In this document: positions 8,256-17,440 of the stretch, one piece after another | Layout: each line of letters begins with the position of its first letter | Numbering within the stretch: the first letter of the stretch is position 1 | Made by a program: the position numbers and the translations under genes | Source of the DNA: Bog-756 sp963734395 | Lineage (GTDB): Bacteria > Actinomycetota > Acidimicrobiia > Acidimicrobiales > RAAP-2 | Assembly: GCA_963734395.1 (NCBI GenBank) | Contig: CAVTGY010000001.1 | Location: forward strand, 62,001-126,000 | DNA: 64,000 nt | Reading direction: 5' to 3' | Notes under the pieces: model-generated | The model's database searches: none | What the model saw: only the letters and a program-made list of their open reading frames with translations | What the model was told of the DNA's origin: nothing

Positions 8256-8559
8256 TGACAGGTCTCCCTCCCAGTCATCAATGCGGTTCCGTGGGGAACC
8301 GCATGGCACGGATGTAACTACAGATATGTCATCTTTCACTATCGAGGAGCGAAACGCAAGAAAAACCTGCTTGTGAACAGGAGCGCAATGTTTCGGGTCG
8401 CCGGCGAACGCGGTGGGTTCGACCCTGTTTGAGACGGATGCGTGGCAGGTCAGGGGCCACATCGGGTGACGGAACGGCGACGCTCGGTCACCGAAGGGAC
8501 GCCGAGCACCTCATCGCATAAAGCTCTGCCCGACGCCCGCTTTGGGACGACGGTGCCGG
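8256..8559. other. 304-base intergenic region upstream of whiB2
   Basis: No gene is visible. The part nearest whiB2 (about 8305-8380) is clearly richer in A+T than its surroundings and probably holds the minus-strand promoter. The rest, towards the VWA gene, is GC-rich and featureless to me. Confidence 0.6.
8281..8304 (-). promoter_or_regulatory. Stem-loop in the whiB2 leader
   Basis: ATGCGGTTCC and GGAACCGCAT form a perfect 10-bp inverted repeat around a 4-base loop. The structure ends 25 bases before the whiB2 start codon and 10-15 bases before its Shine-Dalgarno sequence. It could be an operator for a dimeric regulator or an RNA hairpin affecting translation; it lacks a T-run, so it is not a typical terminator. 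Confidence 0.55.
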
Positions 8560-10593
8560 TCAGCCCGCTCGTCGACCCCGGGCCCGCAGCCGGGTCTTGT
8601 GGGCCAGGAAGTCGACCAGCACGTAGTCGCCCAGCTCATCGGGTGAGGTGGCGAACGTGCGGCCTCGGTTGATCCGGGCCAACTGCTCGACGAATCCCTG
8701 GAGCCCCCGATCGGGATCGAGCAGGAAGGTGTTGATGGTGATGCCGGCCCGTGTGCATTGCATCACCTCGGCCAAGGTGACCTCCAACGTCTCGGGAACC
8801 GGCGGGTAGTTGAAGAACACGTCGTACCCGACCCCACCCTCGTAGGGAATCACGTGTGCGGTGGGCTCCCCGTCGGTCACCAAAATGATCTGCTTGGTGC
8901 CCTCCTGGTGGGCGAGCATCTTGCGGGCCAGGATCAGCCCGTGCTGCAGGTTGGTCCCGTAGACGTAGTCCCAACTCACCGTGGGAAGATCCTCGGCTTC
9001 GATGACCCGGGCCACTTCCGAGAATCCCACCAGGCCCAGGTAGTCGCGCGGGAACCGTGACGAGATGAGCGTGTGGAGTGCCATGGCCATCTTCTTGGCC
9101 GGGACGAAGTTGTCGCGCATCGGCATGGAAAGAGACAGGTCGAGGAGCAGGACGGTGGCCGAGCGGGTCAGGGCCTCGGTTTCGATGACCTCGAAATCGT
9201 TCGGGGACAGGCGGACCGGCACGCCGCTTCCCGCCCTGCGCACGGCGTTGTGGACGGTACGTGAAAGATCGAGGTTGAACGGGTCTCCGAACTCGTAGGG
9301 CTTGGTCGTCTCCTCGCGATCGTGACCGGTCCCCGTCCATGTGGTGCGGTGATTGCCGACCCGGTCCTTGTCCAGCTGGTCGAAGAGGTCGGCGAGCGCC
9401 TGCTGGCCGATGCGGCGAATTCCCTTGGGAGTCAGCTCGAACCGACCCTCGCGTTGGTCGATGAGCCCGGCATCCGCCAACTGCTTGGCCAGTTTGGACA
9501 GGCGATCGATCGATTGGGCGGCGTCATCGCCCAGGTGCTTCCTCACCTTGTCCAGGTCGACCTCGGCCAAAGACGCGGGGGAGGTGGCCGAGCGGAGATA
9601 GTTCTCCAGTTCGTCGAGGTCGCGCAGGCGACCGGCCGCGTCGGTCCCCTCACCCATCCCCATGGGCTCGTCGCCGCTGAACCGGTAGCGCTGATCCCAG
9701 CCCGCGCCGGGAAAGGCCTTCTGGAGGTTTCCGGCCAAGCGGTCCACCTGCCAGCGCAGATCGAGGTCCTCGAGCAGAGACTCGGCCAGACCCTGCAGCT
9801 GCGACCGCTGTTCGGGTGACATCGAGTTCCACATGGCCTGAGCCGCAGCCATCCGGGCGGCCAGCTGCTCCAGCAGCTCGTCGAGGTCGGCCGGGTTGCC
9901 CGGGAACAGGTCGCCGAACCGCTCCATGAACGATTCGAACGTCGGGTCGATCGGTTCGCCGTCCTCGCGCTGCTCGATCATCCGATTCAGCGCGTCGAAG
10001 GCTTCTCGCATGTGGGCGAGCTGCTCGGGGTCGGGGTTGGCGAGCGCTTCCGACATCTGCTCGAAGTAGGTCCGGGCGACCTCTTCGCGTAGACGCTCGA
10101 CCAACTCCTCGAAGTGCTGCCGTGCCTCTGAGGACACGAACTCGTATTCCTGCAGCCCGCGCACCATGCCGGCCAGGTCGCCTGGGAGAAGCTCCAGTTG
10201 CATCCTCCGCTCGGAGGCCACTTCGTCGGTGACCTCCTGCCGGCGTTGGTCCCCCGAGCTGCGCGCATCCGATTCGAGTTGGTCGATGCCGGCGCGCTCC
10301 TCAGCCACCACCTCACGCAGCTCTTCGGCCACCTCGTGATAGGCGCCGCCCAGGTCTCCCCGGTCCAGTTGCTCCTCGCGCTCCAGACGCAGCTGGTCCA
10401 GTAGATCGCGCAAGCCCTGGACCTCGGTGCCATCGGGGGTCCGCCATCCACGGTTGAGCATCCGCTGCAGCGCCTCGTGGAGATCACCGTTGGCCAGCAG
10501 GTCGTCGGTGAGCTGCGCCAGCACCGAGTCGGTATCGTCGATGAGCGATTCCTGGGTGCCGTCCCACCGGCGGTAATCGAACCGCCAGGTCAT
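8560..10593 (-). CDS. VWA-domain protein of a MoxR/VWA pair
   Basis: 677 residues. The first two thirds are acidic and strongly helical (many Glu/Arg/Gln heptads, probably coiled coil). The last 200 residues are a von Willebrand A domain with a complete MIDAS: DLSLS (about 483-487) and TDGEPTAH further on. The start codon overlaps the stop of the AAA+ gene by four bases (ATGA), so the two are translationally coupled. By analogy with MoxR-VWA and magnesium-chelatase I/D pairs, the ATPase and VWA partner form a metal-dependent remodelling complex. The target is unknown. Confidence 0.8.
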   Translation of the reverse strand: MTWRFDYRRWDGTQESLIDDTDSVLAQLTDDLLANGDLHEALQRMLNRGWRTPDGTEVQGLRDLLDQLRLEREEQLDRGDLGGAYHEVAEELREVVAEERAGIDQLESDARSSGDQRRQEVTDEVASERRMQLELLPGDLAGMVRGLQEYEFVSSEARQHFEELVERLREEVARTYFEQMSEALANPDPEQLAHMREAFDALNRMIEQREDGEPIDPTFESFMERFGDLFPGNPADLDELLEQLAARMAAAQAMWNSMSPEQRSQLQGLAESLLEDLDLRWQVDRLAGNLQKAFPGAGWDQRYRFSGDEPMGMGEGTDAAGRLRDLDELENYLRSATSPASLAEVDLDKVRKHLGDDAAQSIDRLSKLAKQLADAGLIDQREGRFELTPKGIRRIGQQALADLFDQLDKDRVGNHRTTWTGTGHDREETTKPYEFGDPFNLDLSRTVHNAVRRAGSGVPVRLSPNDFEVIETEALTRSATVLLLDLSLSMPMRDNFVPAKKMAMALHTLISSRFPRDYLGLVGFSEVARVIEAEDLPTVSWDYVYGTNLQHGLILARKMLAHQEGTKQIILVTDGEPTAHVIPYEGGVGYDVFFNYPPVPETLEVTLAEVMQCTRAGITINTFLLDPDRGLQGFVEQLARINRGRTFATSPDELGDYVLVDFLAHKTRLRARGRRAG

Positions 10594-12107
10594 CCGCGTC
10601 CCCGATAGACAGCCCGTGGTCCCGCCGCCTCCTTGTTGAGGCGCTTGGTCAGGTGCAGCCCCTCCAGCAGGAACTCCACTGCGCTGGCCACCAAGCCGGG
10701 ATCTTCGGAACCCCCAGTCAGGGCGACGACTGGCGCCGATAGCGCGGGCATCTCGGCGAGCGTGGTGGCGTAGGCGGCGGCCGGAAGGTCGTCGCCGGCG
10801 TGGACCACGGTCTCGCTGGTGAACGAGCCAACCACGCTCTGGGGATCGGCGAGTACCACCCGGCGTCGAAAGACCACCAGAACCGCCGCCGACACCAGTT
10901 GGGCCAGGACCACCTCCTCGCGACCCTCCTCCAATGACTCGACCTCCACCTTTCCCTGCGTGGAGGGAACAAGTGCCTGAAGGTCGGATACGCGGGGCAC
11001 CGCCTCAGTTTCGCCGTTGCGAAGCGCCCGACGGGTGGCGTTGGCCACCAACGTCTCGTAGTTGGCGATGGTCAGGCGCACGGACACACCGGATCGCTGG
11101 TTGAGGTGCGGGCTCTGGCGAGCCAACTGGCTCAGCTCGGCGACCACGTCGGCCATGAACTCGGGGACCTCGACACGGGGTTGGCCCGCCGCGTCCCCAT
11201 TTCTCCTGTGGTCGGCGCCGATCCCGTTCAGGCCGGGCAGCTCGGCCTCCATTTCGGCGATCTTGAGCTCGGTGGCCGCGTCGGGCGGGTAGTGGGTGCG
11301 GATCTGAGCGCCGAAGCGGTCCTTCAGCGGGGTGATGATCCGACCCCGGTTGGTGTAGTCCTCGGGATTGGCTGTGGCCACCAGCATGATGTCCAACGGG
11401 AGCCGGACCCGGTGCCCACGAATCTGGACGTCCCTCTCCTCGAGGACGTTGAGCAGACCCACCTGGATGCGTTCGGCCAGGTCGGGGAGCTCATTGACCG
11501 CGAAGATGCCCCGATTGACCCGGGGCACCAGTCCGTAGTGGATGGTCAGTTCGTCGGAGAGGTAGCGACCTTCGGCCACACGGATCGGGTCGACCTCACC
11601 GATCAGATCGGCGATCGAGGTATCGGGAGTTGCCAGCTTCTCCCCGTAGCGCTCGCTCCGATGCACCCACGACACCGGGGTGTCGTCTCCCGCCTCGGCC
11701 AGGAGGTCTTTGGCGAAGCGGGAGACCGGATGATACGGGTTGTCGTTGATCTCCGATTTGGCCACCACAGGCAGCCATTCGTCGAGAAGCCCGACCAGTG
11801 CCCGGATGATCCGGGTCTTGGCCTGTCCCCGCTCTCCGAGCAGGATGATGTCGTGCCCGGCCAGCACCGCGTTCTCCAGCTGGGGAAGAACGGTGTCCTC
11901 GAAGCCCAACACCCCGGTCACCAACGGCTGCCCGGCGGCGATGCGGGCCGATGCGTTGCGCCTGATCTCCTCGGACACCGGGATCGATGTCCATCCCGAG
12001 TCACGCAACCGGGCGAGCGTGGTTATGTCCGGGGGAGGAGTCAGCCGGAGAGAGGGATCGACGAAGCGGCGGTCGTCGGTGGCGTCAGAGGGATCCGGCG
12101 GAGTCAT
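10590..12107 (-). CDS. MoxR/ChlI-type AAA+ ATPase
   Basis: 505 residues. Walker A is GERGQAKTR (about 91-99). The Walker B position reads IFAVNELPDL (about 201-210), with Asn replacing the usual Asp before Glu. Sensor 1 is ATANPEDYTNRG, followed by the arginine-finger region PLKDRFG. This matches the ChlI/MoxR clade that works with VWA proteins, and the VWA gene follows with a 4-base overlap. The Glu needed for hydrolysis is retained, so the protein may still be active. The upstream RBS is weak. It is the first gene of a two-gene operon. Confidence 0.82.
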   Translation of the reverse strand: MTPPDPSDATDDRRFVDPSLRLTPPPDITTLARLRDSGWTSIPVSEEIRRNASARIAAGQPLVTGVLGFEDTVLPQLENAVLAGHDIILLGERGQAKTRIIRALVGLLDEWLPVVAKSEINDNPYHPVSRFAKDLLAEAGDDTPVSWVHRSERYGEKLATPDTSIADLIGEVDPIRVAEGRYLSDELTIHYGLVPRVNRGIFAVNELPDLAERIQVGLLNVLEERDVQIRGHRVRLPLDIMLVATANPEDYTNRGRIITPLKDRFGAQIRTHYPPDAATELKIAEMEAELPGLNGIGADHRRNGDAAGQPRVEVPEFMADVVAELSQLARQSPHLNQRSGVSVRLTIANYETLVANATRRALRNGETEAVPRVSDLQALVPSTQGKVEVESLEEGREEVVLAQLVSAAVLVVFRRRVVLADPQSVVGSFTSETVVHAGDDLPAAAYATTLAEMPALSAPVVALTGGSEDPGLVASAVEFLLEGLHLTKRLNKEAAGPRAVYRGRG

Positions 12108-12205
12108 GGGCCGAGCCTACGCGGGTAAAAGGCCGGTGGTACACCGACCCTTGCTGCCAGGGGCCCGGCCACATCGGTCGGCGCGGATGATCCTCGCCCG
12201 GTCCC

Positions 12206-13135
12206 TCACCGGAGAAGCCGCATCCCCTGCGGCATCGGTCCCGGCCAGCCGGCTGCGGTTATCCCTTCGGTGAACGCGGCCGCCAACGCCTCGGCCGCCC
12301 GCGAGGGAACACGGTCGTCCCCGCGGACCAGGGCGATCGTACGGGTGGGTGGCGGTTTGCGGAAGCGGGTGACCCGGAGCCGGCTCTCGCCGGTGGTCAC
12401 GATGCCTGGCACCACGGCGGCACCCAGTCCGGCCGCCACCAGGGCCAGGACGCTTCCCATCTCGCCACCCTCGACGGCGACCGTCGGCTCCACGCCGTGC
12501 TCGGCAAAGGACGCCAGCGTCGACGTGCGCAGGTCGTAGCCGGGCCGGAACATCACCATCGGATACTCGGCCAACTGGGGGACCGTGACCGACCGTTGGC
12601 GGACCAGCGGATGGTCGGGTGTGGTGACCACCACCAACTCCTCTTCGGCGAGGGCGACGCTGACCAGACCCCTCAACTGGACGGGGGCGATGGCCAGGGC
12701 CAGGTCAAGGGTTCCCCCGAGCAGCTCGTCCACCAGTTGAGGGGACCCTTGCTCGGACACCCTGATCGCCACGCCCGGATGCAGCCGGTGGAAGCGACCG
12801 AGCACGCTCGGGAGCAGCGTGGCGCTCAGGCTGGGGGTGGCACCCACCGCCACGTGACCTCTGAGCAATTGCTCCAGCCCCGAGATCTCGTCTTCGATCG
12901 ACACCAGGTCGGCAAGCACACGGCGGGCGATCGGCAACAGGGTCACGCCGGCGTCGGTCAGGGTCACCGGGCCGGGGCCGCGGTGGAAGAGCGGCGTACC
13001 GAGCAGTTTTTCGAGCCGGCGGATCTGGGCGCTCACCGACGGTTGGGCCACCTGCAGGCGCTCGGCTGCTCTGGTGAACTGGCCGTCCTCGGCGACGGCG
13101 AGGAAGTACCGGAGTTGGTGAACGGCGGGGAGCAT
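12206..13135 (-). CDS. LysR-family transcriptional regulator
   Basis: About 309 residues from ATG at 13135. The N-terminal winged helix has HQLRYFLAVAEDGQFTRAA and AQPSVSAQIRRLEKLLGTPL, the LysR signature. The effector domain follows from about residue 90, with LRGHVAVGATPSLSATLLP. It is transcribed away from the succinate dehydrogenase operon, with 163 bases between starts, the classical layout for a LysR protein controlling its neighbour. A LysR-type dyad lies in that space at 13167-13189. The ligand cannot be read from sequence. Confidence 0.9.
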   Translation of the reverse strand: MLPAVHQLRYFLAVAEDGQFTRAAERLQVAQPSVSAQIRRLEKLLGTPLFHRGPGPVTLTDAGVTLLPIARRVLADLVSIEDEISGLEQLLRGHVAVGATPSLSATLLPSVLGRFHRLHPGVAIRVSEQGSPQLVDELLGGTLDLALAIAPVQLRGLVSVALAEEELVVVTTPDHPLVRQRSVTVPQLAEYPMVMFRPGYDLRTSTLASFAEHGVEPTVAVEGGEMGSVLALVAAGLGAAVVPGIVTTGESRLRVTRFRKPPPTRTIALVRGDDRVPSRAAEALAAAFTEGITAAGWPGPMPQGMRLLR

Positions 13136-13155
13136 AGTCAAATCCTATGACAGCA

Positions 13156-13189
13156 AGACGATATATGTCTTCGACTTCTGCGAGAAGAC
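13156..13189. promoter_or_regulatory. Candidate LysR operator between lysR-type gene and sdh operon
   Basis: Two overlapping dyads are present. AGACGATATATGTCT (13156-13170) is a near-palindrome. GTCTTC (13167-13172) and GAAGAC (13184-13189) are perfect 6-bp arms separated by exactly 11 bases, which is the T-N11-A spacing of LysR-family sites. They lie 21-54 bases upstream of the regulator's start codon. Confidence 0.55.
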
Positions 13190-13298
13190 TCGATACCCTG
13201 TGCTGCTAGAGCGGCCGTGTCCGCCGTGCGAGCACATCGTTCGTCACAAGAAAGCCGGCCGCGGCCAGAAGCATCGAGAGAAGGACGAGGGAGACGGC

Positions 13299-14132
13299 GT
13301 GACCACGTTGGAGGATGCCACACCGACCACCGTGACCCCGGTCGTTCTGGGCGGAGCCCGTGGCGGACCGACGGTTGCGACCCTCCGCAAGGACCGGTGG
13401 TGGATCCAGCCGGTGATGACGGTCACCGTCCTGACCGCCTTCGTCGGGTACGCCAGTTGGGCGGCCTTCGTGAACAAGAACTACTACGCCGGGGCGACTC
13501 TCAATCGGGACCTGATCTCACCCTTCTACTCTCCCTGCCTGACCGAGTCCTGCGTGCCCGGTAGCCACCCCGGCACGGTGATCACCTGGTGGACCATCTC
13601 ACCGGCCCTGTTGATCCTGATCTTCCCGCTCGGCTTCCGACTCACCTGCTACTACTACCGCAAGGCCTACTACCGATCGTTCTGGCTGGCCCCGCCGGCC
13701 TGTGCCGTTTCCGACGGGCACGGCTCCTACAGCGGCGAGGCGCGCTTCCCCCTCCTGCTGCAGAACATCCACCGCTACTTCTTCTACTTCGGCCTCGTCT
13801 TCAACGTCATCTTGACCATCGACGCCATCGTGGCCTTCCGTCAGCCCGGAAACGGGATCGGGTTCAGCGTGGGCACCGCCGTACTGTTGATCAACGCCAC
13901 GCTGCTGTGGCTGTACTCGCTGAGCTGCCACGCCTGTCGCCACCTGTGCGGTGGCGGAGTGAAGCAATTCTCCTCTTCACCCATTCGCCACAGGATCTGG
14001 AAGGCTCTCACGCCGCTCAATGCCAAGCACATGGCGTTCGCATGGATGAGCCTGGTGTTCGTGGCGTTCACCGACTTCTACGTTCGCCTGGTGGCCAGCG
14101 GGACCATCCACGACTACGGCTTTCACTTCTAA
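13299..14132 (+). CDS. sdhC: Succinate dehydrogenase/fumarate reductase membrane subunit
   Basis: 277 residues from GTG at 13299, preceded by GAGGGAG. There are about five membrane helices: VMTVTVLTAFVGYASWAAFV, WWTISPALLILIFPLGF, FFYFGLVFNVILTIDAIVAF, VGTAVLLINATLLWLYSL and MAFAWMSLVFVAFTDFYV. His residues beside helices (NIHRYFF, SCHACRHLCGG) could ligate heme b. One five-helix anchor subunit fits type-B quinone-linked complexes. It is the first gene of sdhCAB; the flavoprotein gene starts 14 bases after its stop. Confidence 0.82.
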   Translation: MTTLEDATPTTVTPVVLGGARGGPTVATLRKDRWWIQPVMTVTVLTAFVGYASWAAFVNKNYYAGATLNRDLISPFYSPCLTESCVPGSHPGTVITWWTISPALLILIFPLGFRLTCYYYRKAYYRSFWLAPPACAVSDGHGSYSGEARFPLLLQNIHRYFFYFGLVFNVILTIDAIVAFRQPGNGIGFSVGTAVLLINATLLWLYSLSCHACRHLCGGGVKQFSSSPIRHRIWKALTPLNAKHMAFAWMSLVFVAFTDFYVRLVASGTIHDYGFHF

Positions 14133-14146
14133 GGGGTCCGGAGCAC

Positions 14147-15991
14147 ATGGCTGAGCACGAGACCCACGACTTCGACGTCATCATCGTCGGCGCGGGAGGA
14201 GCAGGACTGCGAGCGGCGATCGAGGCGCGGGCGATGGGGTTGCGCACCGCCCTGGTCTGCAAGTCGCTGTTGGGCAAGGCCCACACGGTGATGGCCGAAG
14301 GTGGCGTGGCTGCAGCACTGGGGAACGTCTACGCCGATGACAGCTGGCAGGTGCATTTCCGGGACACCATGCGCGGGGGCAAGATGCTCAACAACTGGCG
14401 CATGGCCCAACTCCACGCCCAGGAAGCGCCCGATCGGGTCCGCGAACTCGAACAGTGGGGGGCGCTGTTCGATCGGACCGAGGAGGGACTGATCCTCCAG
14501 CGCGACTTCGGAGGGCATCGTTTCGCCCGACTGGCCCACGTCGGCGATCGGACCGGGCTCGAGCTCATCCGCACACTCCAGCAGAAGGCGGTCGCCGACG
14601 GCATCGACGTCTTCATGGAGGTCAAGGTGCTCCGCCTGCTCCACGACGCCGAGGGCGCGGTTTCCGGTCTGGTCGGCTACCGACGCCCGTCCGGTGAGTT
14701 CGTGGTGTTCACGGCCAAGGCGGTGGTGATGGCCACCGGCGGAGTCGGGAAGAGCTGGATGTACACCTCCAACTCGTGGGAGTCCACCGGTGACGGCCAC
14801 GCCCTCACCCTTTGGGCCGGGGGCGACCTGATCGACATGGAAGCCGTCCAGTTCCACCCGACCGGGATGGTGTGGCCACTCTCGGTCCGAGGGATCCTGG
14901 TGACCGAAGGGGTGCGCGGCGACGGTGGGGTGTTGCGCAATTCGGAGGGCAACCGGTTCATGTTCGACTACATCCCTCCCATGTTCGCGGCGGAGACCGC
15001 TGACTCCGAGGACGAAGCCGACAAGTGGTACGACGACCATTCCGCGGGCCGCCGGCCGCCGGAGCTTCTCCCCCGCGACGAGGTGGCCCGCTCCATCAAC
15101 AACGAGGTCAAATCGGGTCGTGGAAGTCCGCACGGGGGGGTGTTCCTCGACATCGCCACCAGGCGGACAGCGGAGGACATCCGTCGCCGTCTTCCTTCGA
15201 TGTACCACCAGTTCAAGGAGCTGGCGGGGGTGGACATCACCACCGAAGCCATGGAGGTGGGGCCGACCTGTCACTACATCATGGGCGGGGTCCGGGTGGA
15301 CGCCGATTCGGCCGCCACCACCGTTGCCGGCCTGTTCGCCGCCGGCGAGGTAGCCGGAGGGATGCACGGCGCCAACCGTCTCGGTGGCAATTCCCTCTCC
15401 GACCTGCTGGTGTTCGGGCGGCGGGCCGGTATCGGCGCGGCCCAATTCGCCGAGGGCCGGACGGGCACCCCCAGTGTCGACCAGGGCCAGGTCGCCGGCA
15501 TCGTCGATGCCGCCGTTGCACCGTTCGAGCGGGAGGGGGGCGAGAACCCCTACGAGGTCCACCACGACCTCCAAGAGGTCATGCAGAGCCTGGTGGGAAT
15601 CATCCGGACCGGGTCCGAGCTCGAGGAAGCGCTGGTCAAGCTCGAAGCACTCGAGGACCGGGCCCGTCGGGTCTCGATGAGCGGCGGGCGCCGCTACAAC
15701 CCCGGTTGGGACATGACCAACGACCTCCCGGCCATGCTGACCGTGTCGCGATGTACCACGCTGGGAGCGATCAACCGGAAGGAGAGCCGCGGCGGGCACA
15801 CCCGGGACGACTTCCCGAAACCGGACCCCGACATGGGGACCGTGAATTTCGTCGAGCGGATCCGCTCGGCCGGCGCCGACCCCGGCGCTGGTGCCGGCGG
15901 AACCCCCTCGATCCACTCGATCACCGTCAGTCAGGAGCCCATCCCGGAGATGCCCGACGATCTCAAGGAACTGCTGGAGGAGGCGACCTGA
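14147..15991 (+). CDS. sdhA: Succinate dehydrogenase/fumarate reductase flavoprotein subunit
   Basis: 614 residues. The FAD dinucleotide fold is VIIVGAGGAGLRAAIEA at the N-terminus. The covalent-FAD and active-site region includes KAHTVMAEGGVAAAL, the substrate-loop motif QFHPTGMVWP lies near residue 236, and the C-terminal HGANRLGGNSLSDLLVFG is strongly conserved. It oxidises succinate to fumarate (or the reverse), passing electrons to SdhB. ATG at 14147 has GGGG/GGAG upstream; the stop overlaps the sdhB start by one base (TGATG). A long open frame on the opposite strand here is only a compositional shadow. Confidence 0.95.
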   Translation: MAEHETHDFDVIIVGAGGAGLRAAIEARAMGLRTALVCKSLLGKAHTVMAEGGVAAALGNVYADDSWQVHFRDTMRGGKMLNNWRMAQLHAQEAPDRVRELEQWGALFDRTEEGLILQRDFGGHRFARLAHVGDRTGLELIRTLQQKAVADGIDVFMEVKVLRLLHDAEGAVSGLVGYRRPSGEFVVFTAKAVVMATGGVGKSWMYTSNSWESTGDGHALTLWAGGDLIDMEAVQFHPTGMVWPLSVRGILVTEGVRGDGGVLRNSEGNRFMFDYIPPMFAAETADSEDEADKWYDDHSAGRRPPELLPRDEVARSINNEVKSGRGSPHGGVFLDIATRRTAEDIRRRLPSMYHQFKELAGVDITTEAMEVGPTCHYIMGGVRVDADSAATTVAGLFAAGEVAGGMHGANRLGGNSLSDLLVFGRRAGIGAAQFAEGRTGTPSVDQGQVAGIVDAAVAPFEREGGENPYEVHHDLQEVMQSLVGIIRTGSELEEALVKLEALEDRARRVSMSGGRRYNPGWDMTNDLPAMLTVSRCTTLGAINRKESRGGHTRDDFPKPDPDMGTVNFVERIRSAGADPGAGAGGTPSIHSITVSQEPIPEMPDDLKELLEEAT

Positions 15992-16938
15992 TGGTCGAAG
16001 AAACGAACGGCGCGGCCGGGGGTGGCGCGGACAGTGAAGTGACCATGCGGGTGTGGCGAGGCGACGAGGCGGGGGGCGAGTTCGCCGAGTACGTGATGCC
16101 GGCCCAGGAGGGCGAGGTGGTCCTCGACGTCATCCACCGGGTGCAGGCCACCCACGCTCCGGACCTGGCCTGCCGCTGGAACTGCAAGGCGGGAAAATGC
16201 GGGTCGTGTTCGGCGGAGATCAACGGGCGCCCCGCCCTGATGTGCATGACCCGGATGGACACCCTGCCGGTCGGCCAGGCGGTCACCGTCGCGCCGATGC
16301 GTGCCTTCCCCATCCTCCGAGACCTGGTGACCGACGTCTCCTACAACTACGAGGTGGCCAAGCGGATCCCTCCCTTCGATCCCCGACCGAAGACGCTCGA
16401 CGAGGAGAAAGCCGGTGGATACCGGATGCAGCAGATCGACATCGAGCGGAGCCAGGAGTTCCGCAAGTGCATCGAGTGCTACCTGTGCCAGGACGTGTGC
16501 CACGTGATCCGCGACCACGAGGAGAACAAGACCTCCTTTGCCGGCCCGCGCTTCTTCGCCCGTACCGCCGAATTGGAGATGCACCCGCTCGACGTCAACG
16601 ACCGTCGCGAGCTTCTACGACAAGAGCAGGGCCTGGGAAAGTGCAATATCACCAAATGCTGCACCGAGGTCTGTCCCGAGCACATCAAGATCACCGACAA
16701 TGCCATCATCCCCCTCAAGGAGCGGGTGGTGGACGCCTCGTACGATCCCATCGCCTGGTTGGGCCGTAAGATCCGCAACCGGACCAAGCGCACCCCGTCC
16801 GAGGCTTCCGTCGATTCGCCAGCCTCGGGTCCTCCGGCGGTCCAGCCGGACATCGAGGTCCACGGCATCCCCGGCACGGAGCTCAACGGCTCGGCGGCGG
16901 TCACCGTCCCTTCCGCCGAAGACGCAACTGCGGAGTGA
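15991..16938 (+). CDS. sdhB: Succinate dehydrogenase/fumarate reductase iron-sulfur subunit
   Basis: 315 residues. The [2Fe-2S] cysteines are C61, C65, C70, C73 and C85 region (CRWNCKAGKCGSC). The [4Fe-4S] and [3Fe-4S] ligands come from CIECYLCQDVC (160-170) and CNITKCCTEVCP (218-229). This is the complete SdhB/FrdB set; the clusters carry electrons from the flavin to the quinone site. About 50 residues beyond the last motif form a basic then Pro/Ala-rich tail, longer than in most relatives. It is translationally coupled to sdhA. Confidence 0.95.
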   Translation: MVEETNGAAGGGADSEVTMRVWRGDEAGGEFAEYVMPAQEGEVVLDVIHRVQATHAPDLACRWNCKAGKCGSCSAEINGRPALMCMTRMDTLPVGQAVTVAPMRAFPILRDLVTDVSYNYEVAKRIPPFDPRPKTLDEEKAGGYRMQQIDIERSQEFRKCIECYLCQDVCHVIRDHEENKTSFAGPRFFARTAELEMHPLDVNDRRELLRQEQGLGKCNITKCCTEVCPEHIKITDNAIIPLKERVVDASYDPIAWLGRKIRNRTKRTPSEASVDSPASGPPAVQPDIEVHGIPGTELNGSAAVTVPSAEDATAE

Positions 16939-16991
16939 GCCGGAACCGGCATCCGGCTCGTTGCACTCATGGCGGGTAGCGAGGACTCGGC

Positions 16992-17426
16992 GTGGCCAGA
17001 TTCCTGAGCCAGGCGTGGACCGACGAGTTCAACAGCGCACTGGAAGGTGTGGTCATCCCCGGACCTGGTCCCGACGCTGGCCTCGGTGCCATCGAGGGCA
17101 GATTCACGGTGGTCCAGGAGGTTCGCGGCACTCCCGACGGAGACGTCTCGCTCATTCTGCGAGTCGACGGCGGTTCCCTCCACCTCGATCTGGCGCCCAC
17201 CACCGGGATGGACAAGAGCCACCAAGCGGGGCCGGGCCCAGCCGACGCCGATGTCACCATCGCGGTGTCCTATCCAGATGCCGCGGCAATGTCCAAGGGG
17301 GAGCTGTCGCCGGCCGAAGCGCTCAACACCGGGAGGATCCGGGTGCGTGGCGACCTGTCGGTGCTGGTGGCCGGGCAGCAGATGTTCGAGGCTGCCCGGG
17401 CGCTGGTTTCGCCCACCACCTACTGA
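16992..17426 (+). CDS. SCP2 sterol-carrier-domain protein
   Basis: 144 residues, essentially one SCP2 domain: FLSQAWTDEFNSAL at the N-terminus, DGDVSLILRVDGGSLHLDL in the sheet region, DADVTIAVSYPDAAAMSKGELSPAEALNTGRIRVRGDLSVL at the C-terminus. SCP2 proteins bind lipids or fatty acyl chains in a hydrophobic tunnel. The start is GTG at 16992. It lies 53 bases after sdhB and may be read from the same transcript, though no functional link is evident. Confidence 0.8.
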   Translation: MARFLSQAWTDEFNSALEGVVIPGPGPDAGLGAIEGRFTVVQEVRGTPDGDVSLILRVDGGSLHLDLAPTTGMDKSHQAGPGPADADVTIAVSYPDAAAMSKGELSPAEALNTGRIRVRGDLSVLVAGQQMFEAARALVSPTTY

Positions 17427-17440
17427 CCTCCGACCAAACT

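Noticed and set aside
14129..15916. 595-codon open frame on the minus strand opposite sdhA
   Set aside because: It lies entirely antisense to a clear SdhA with all motifs; no recognisable domain. Long antisense frames are expected in GC-rich coding DNA.
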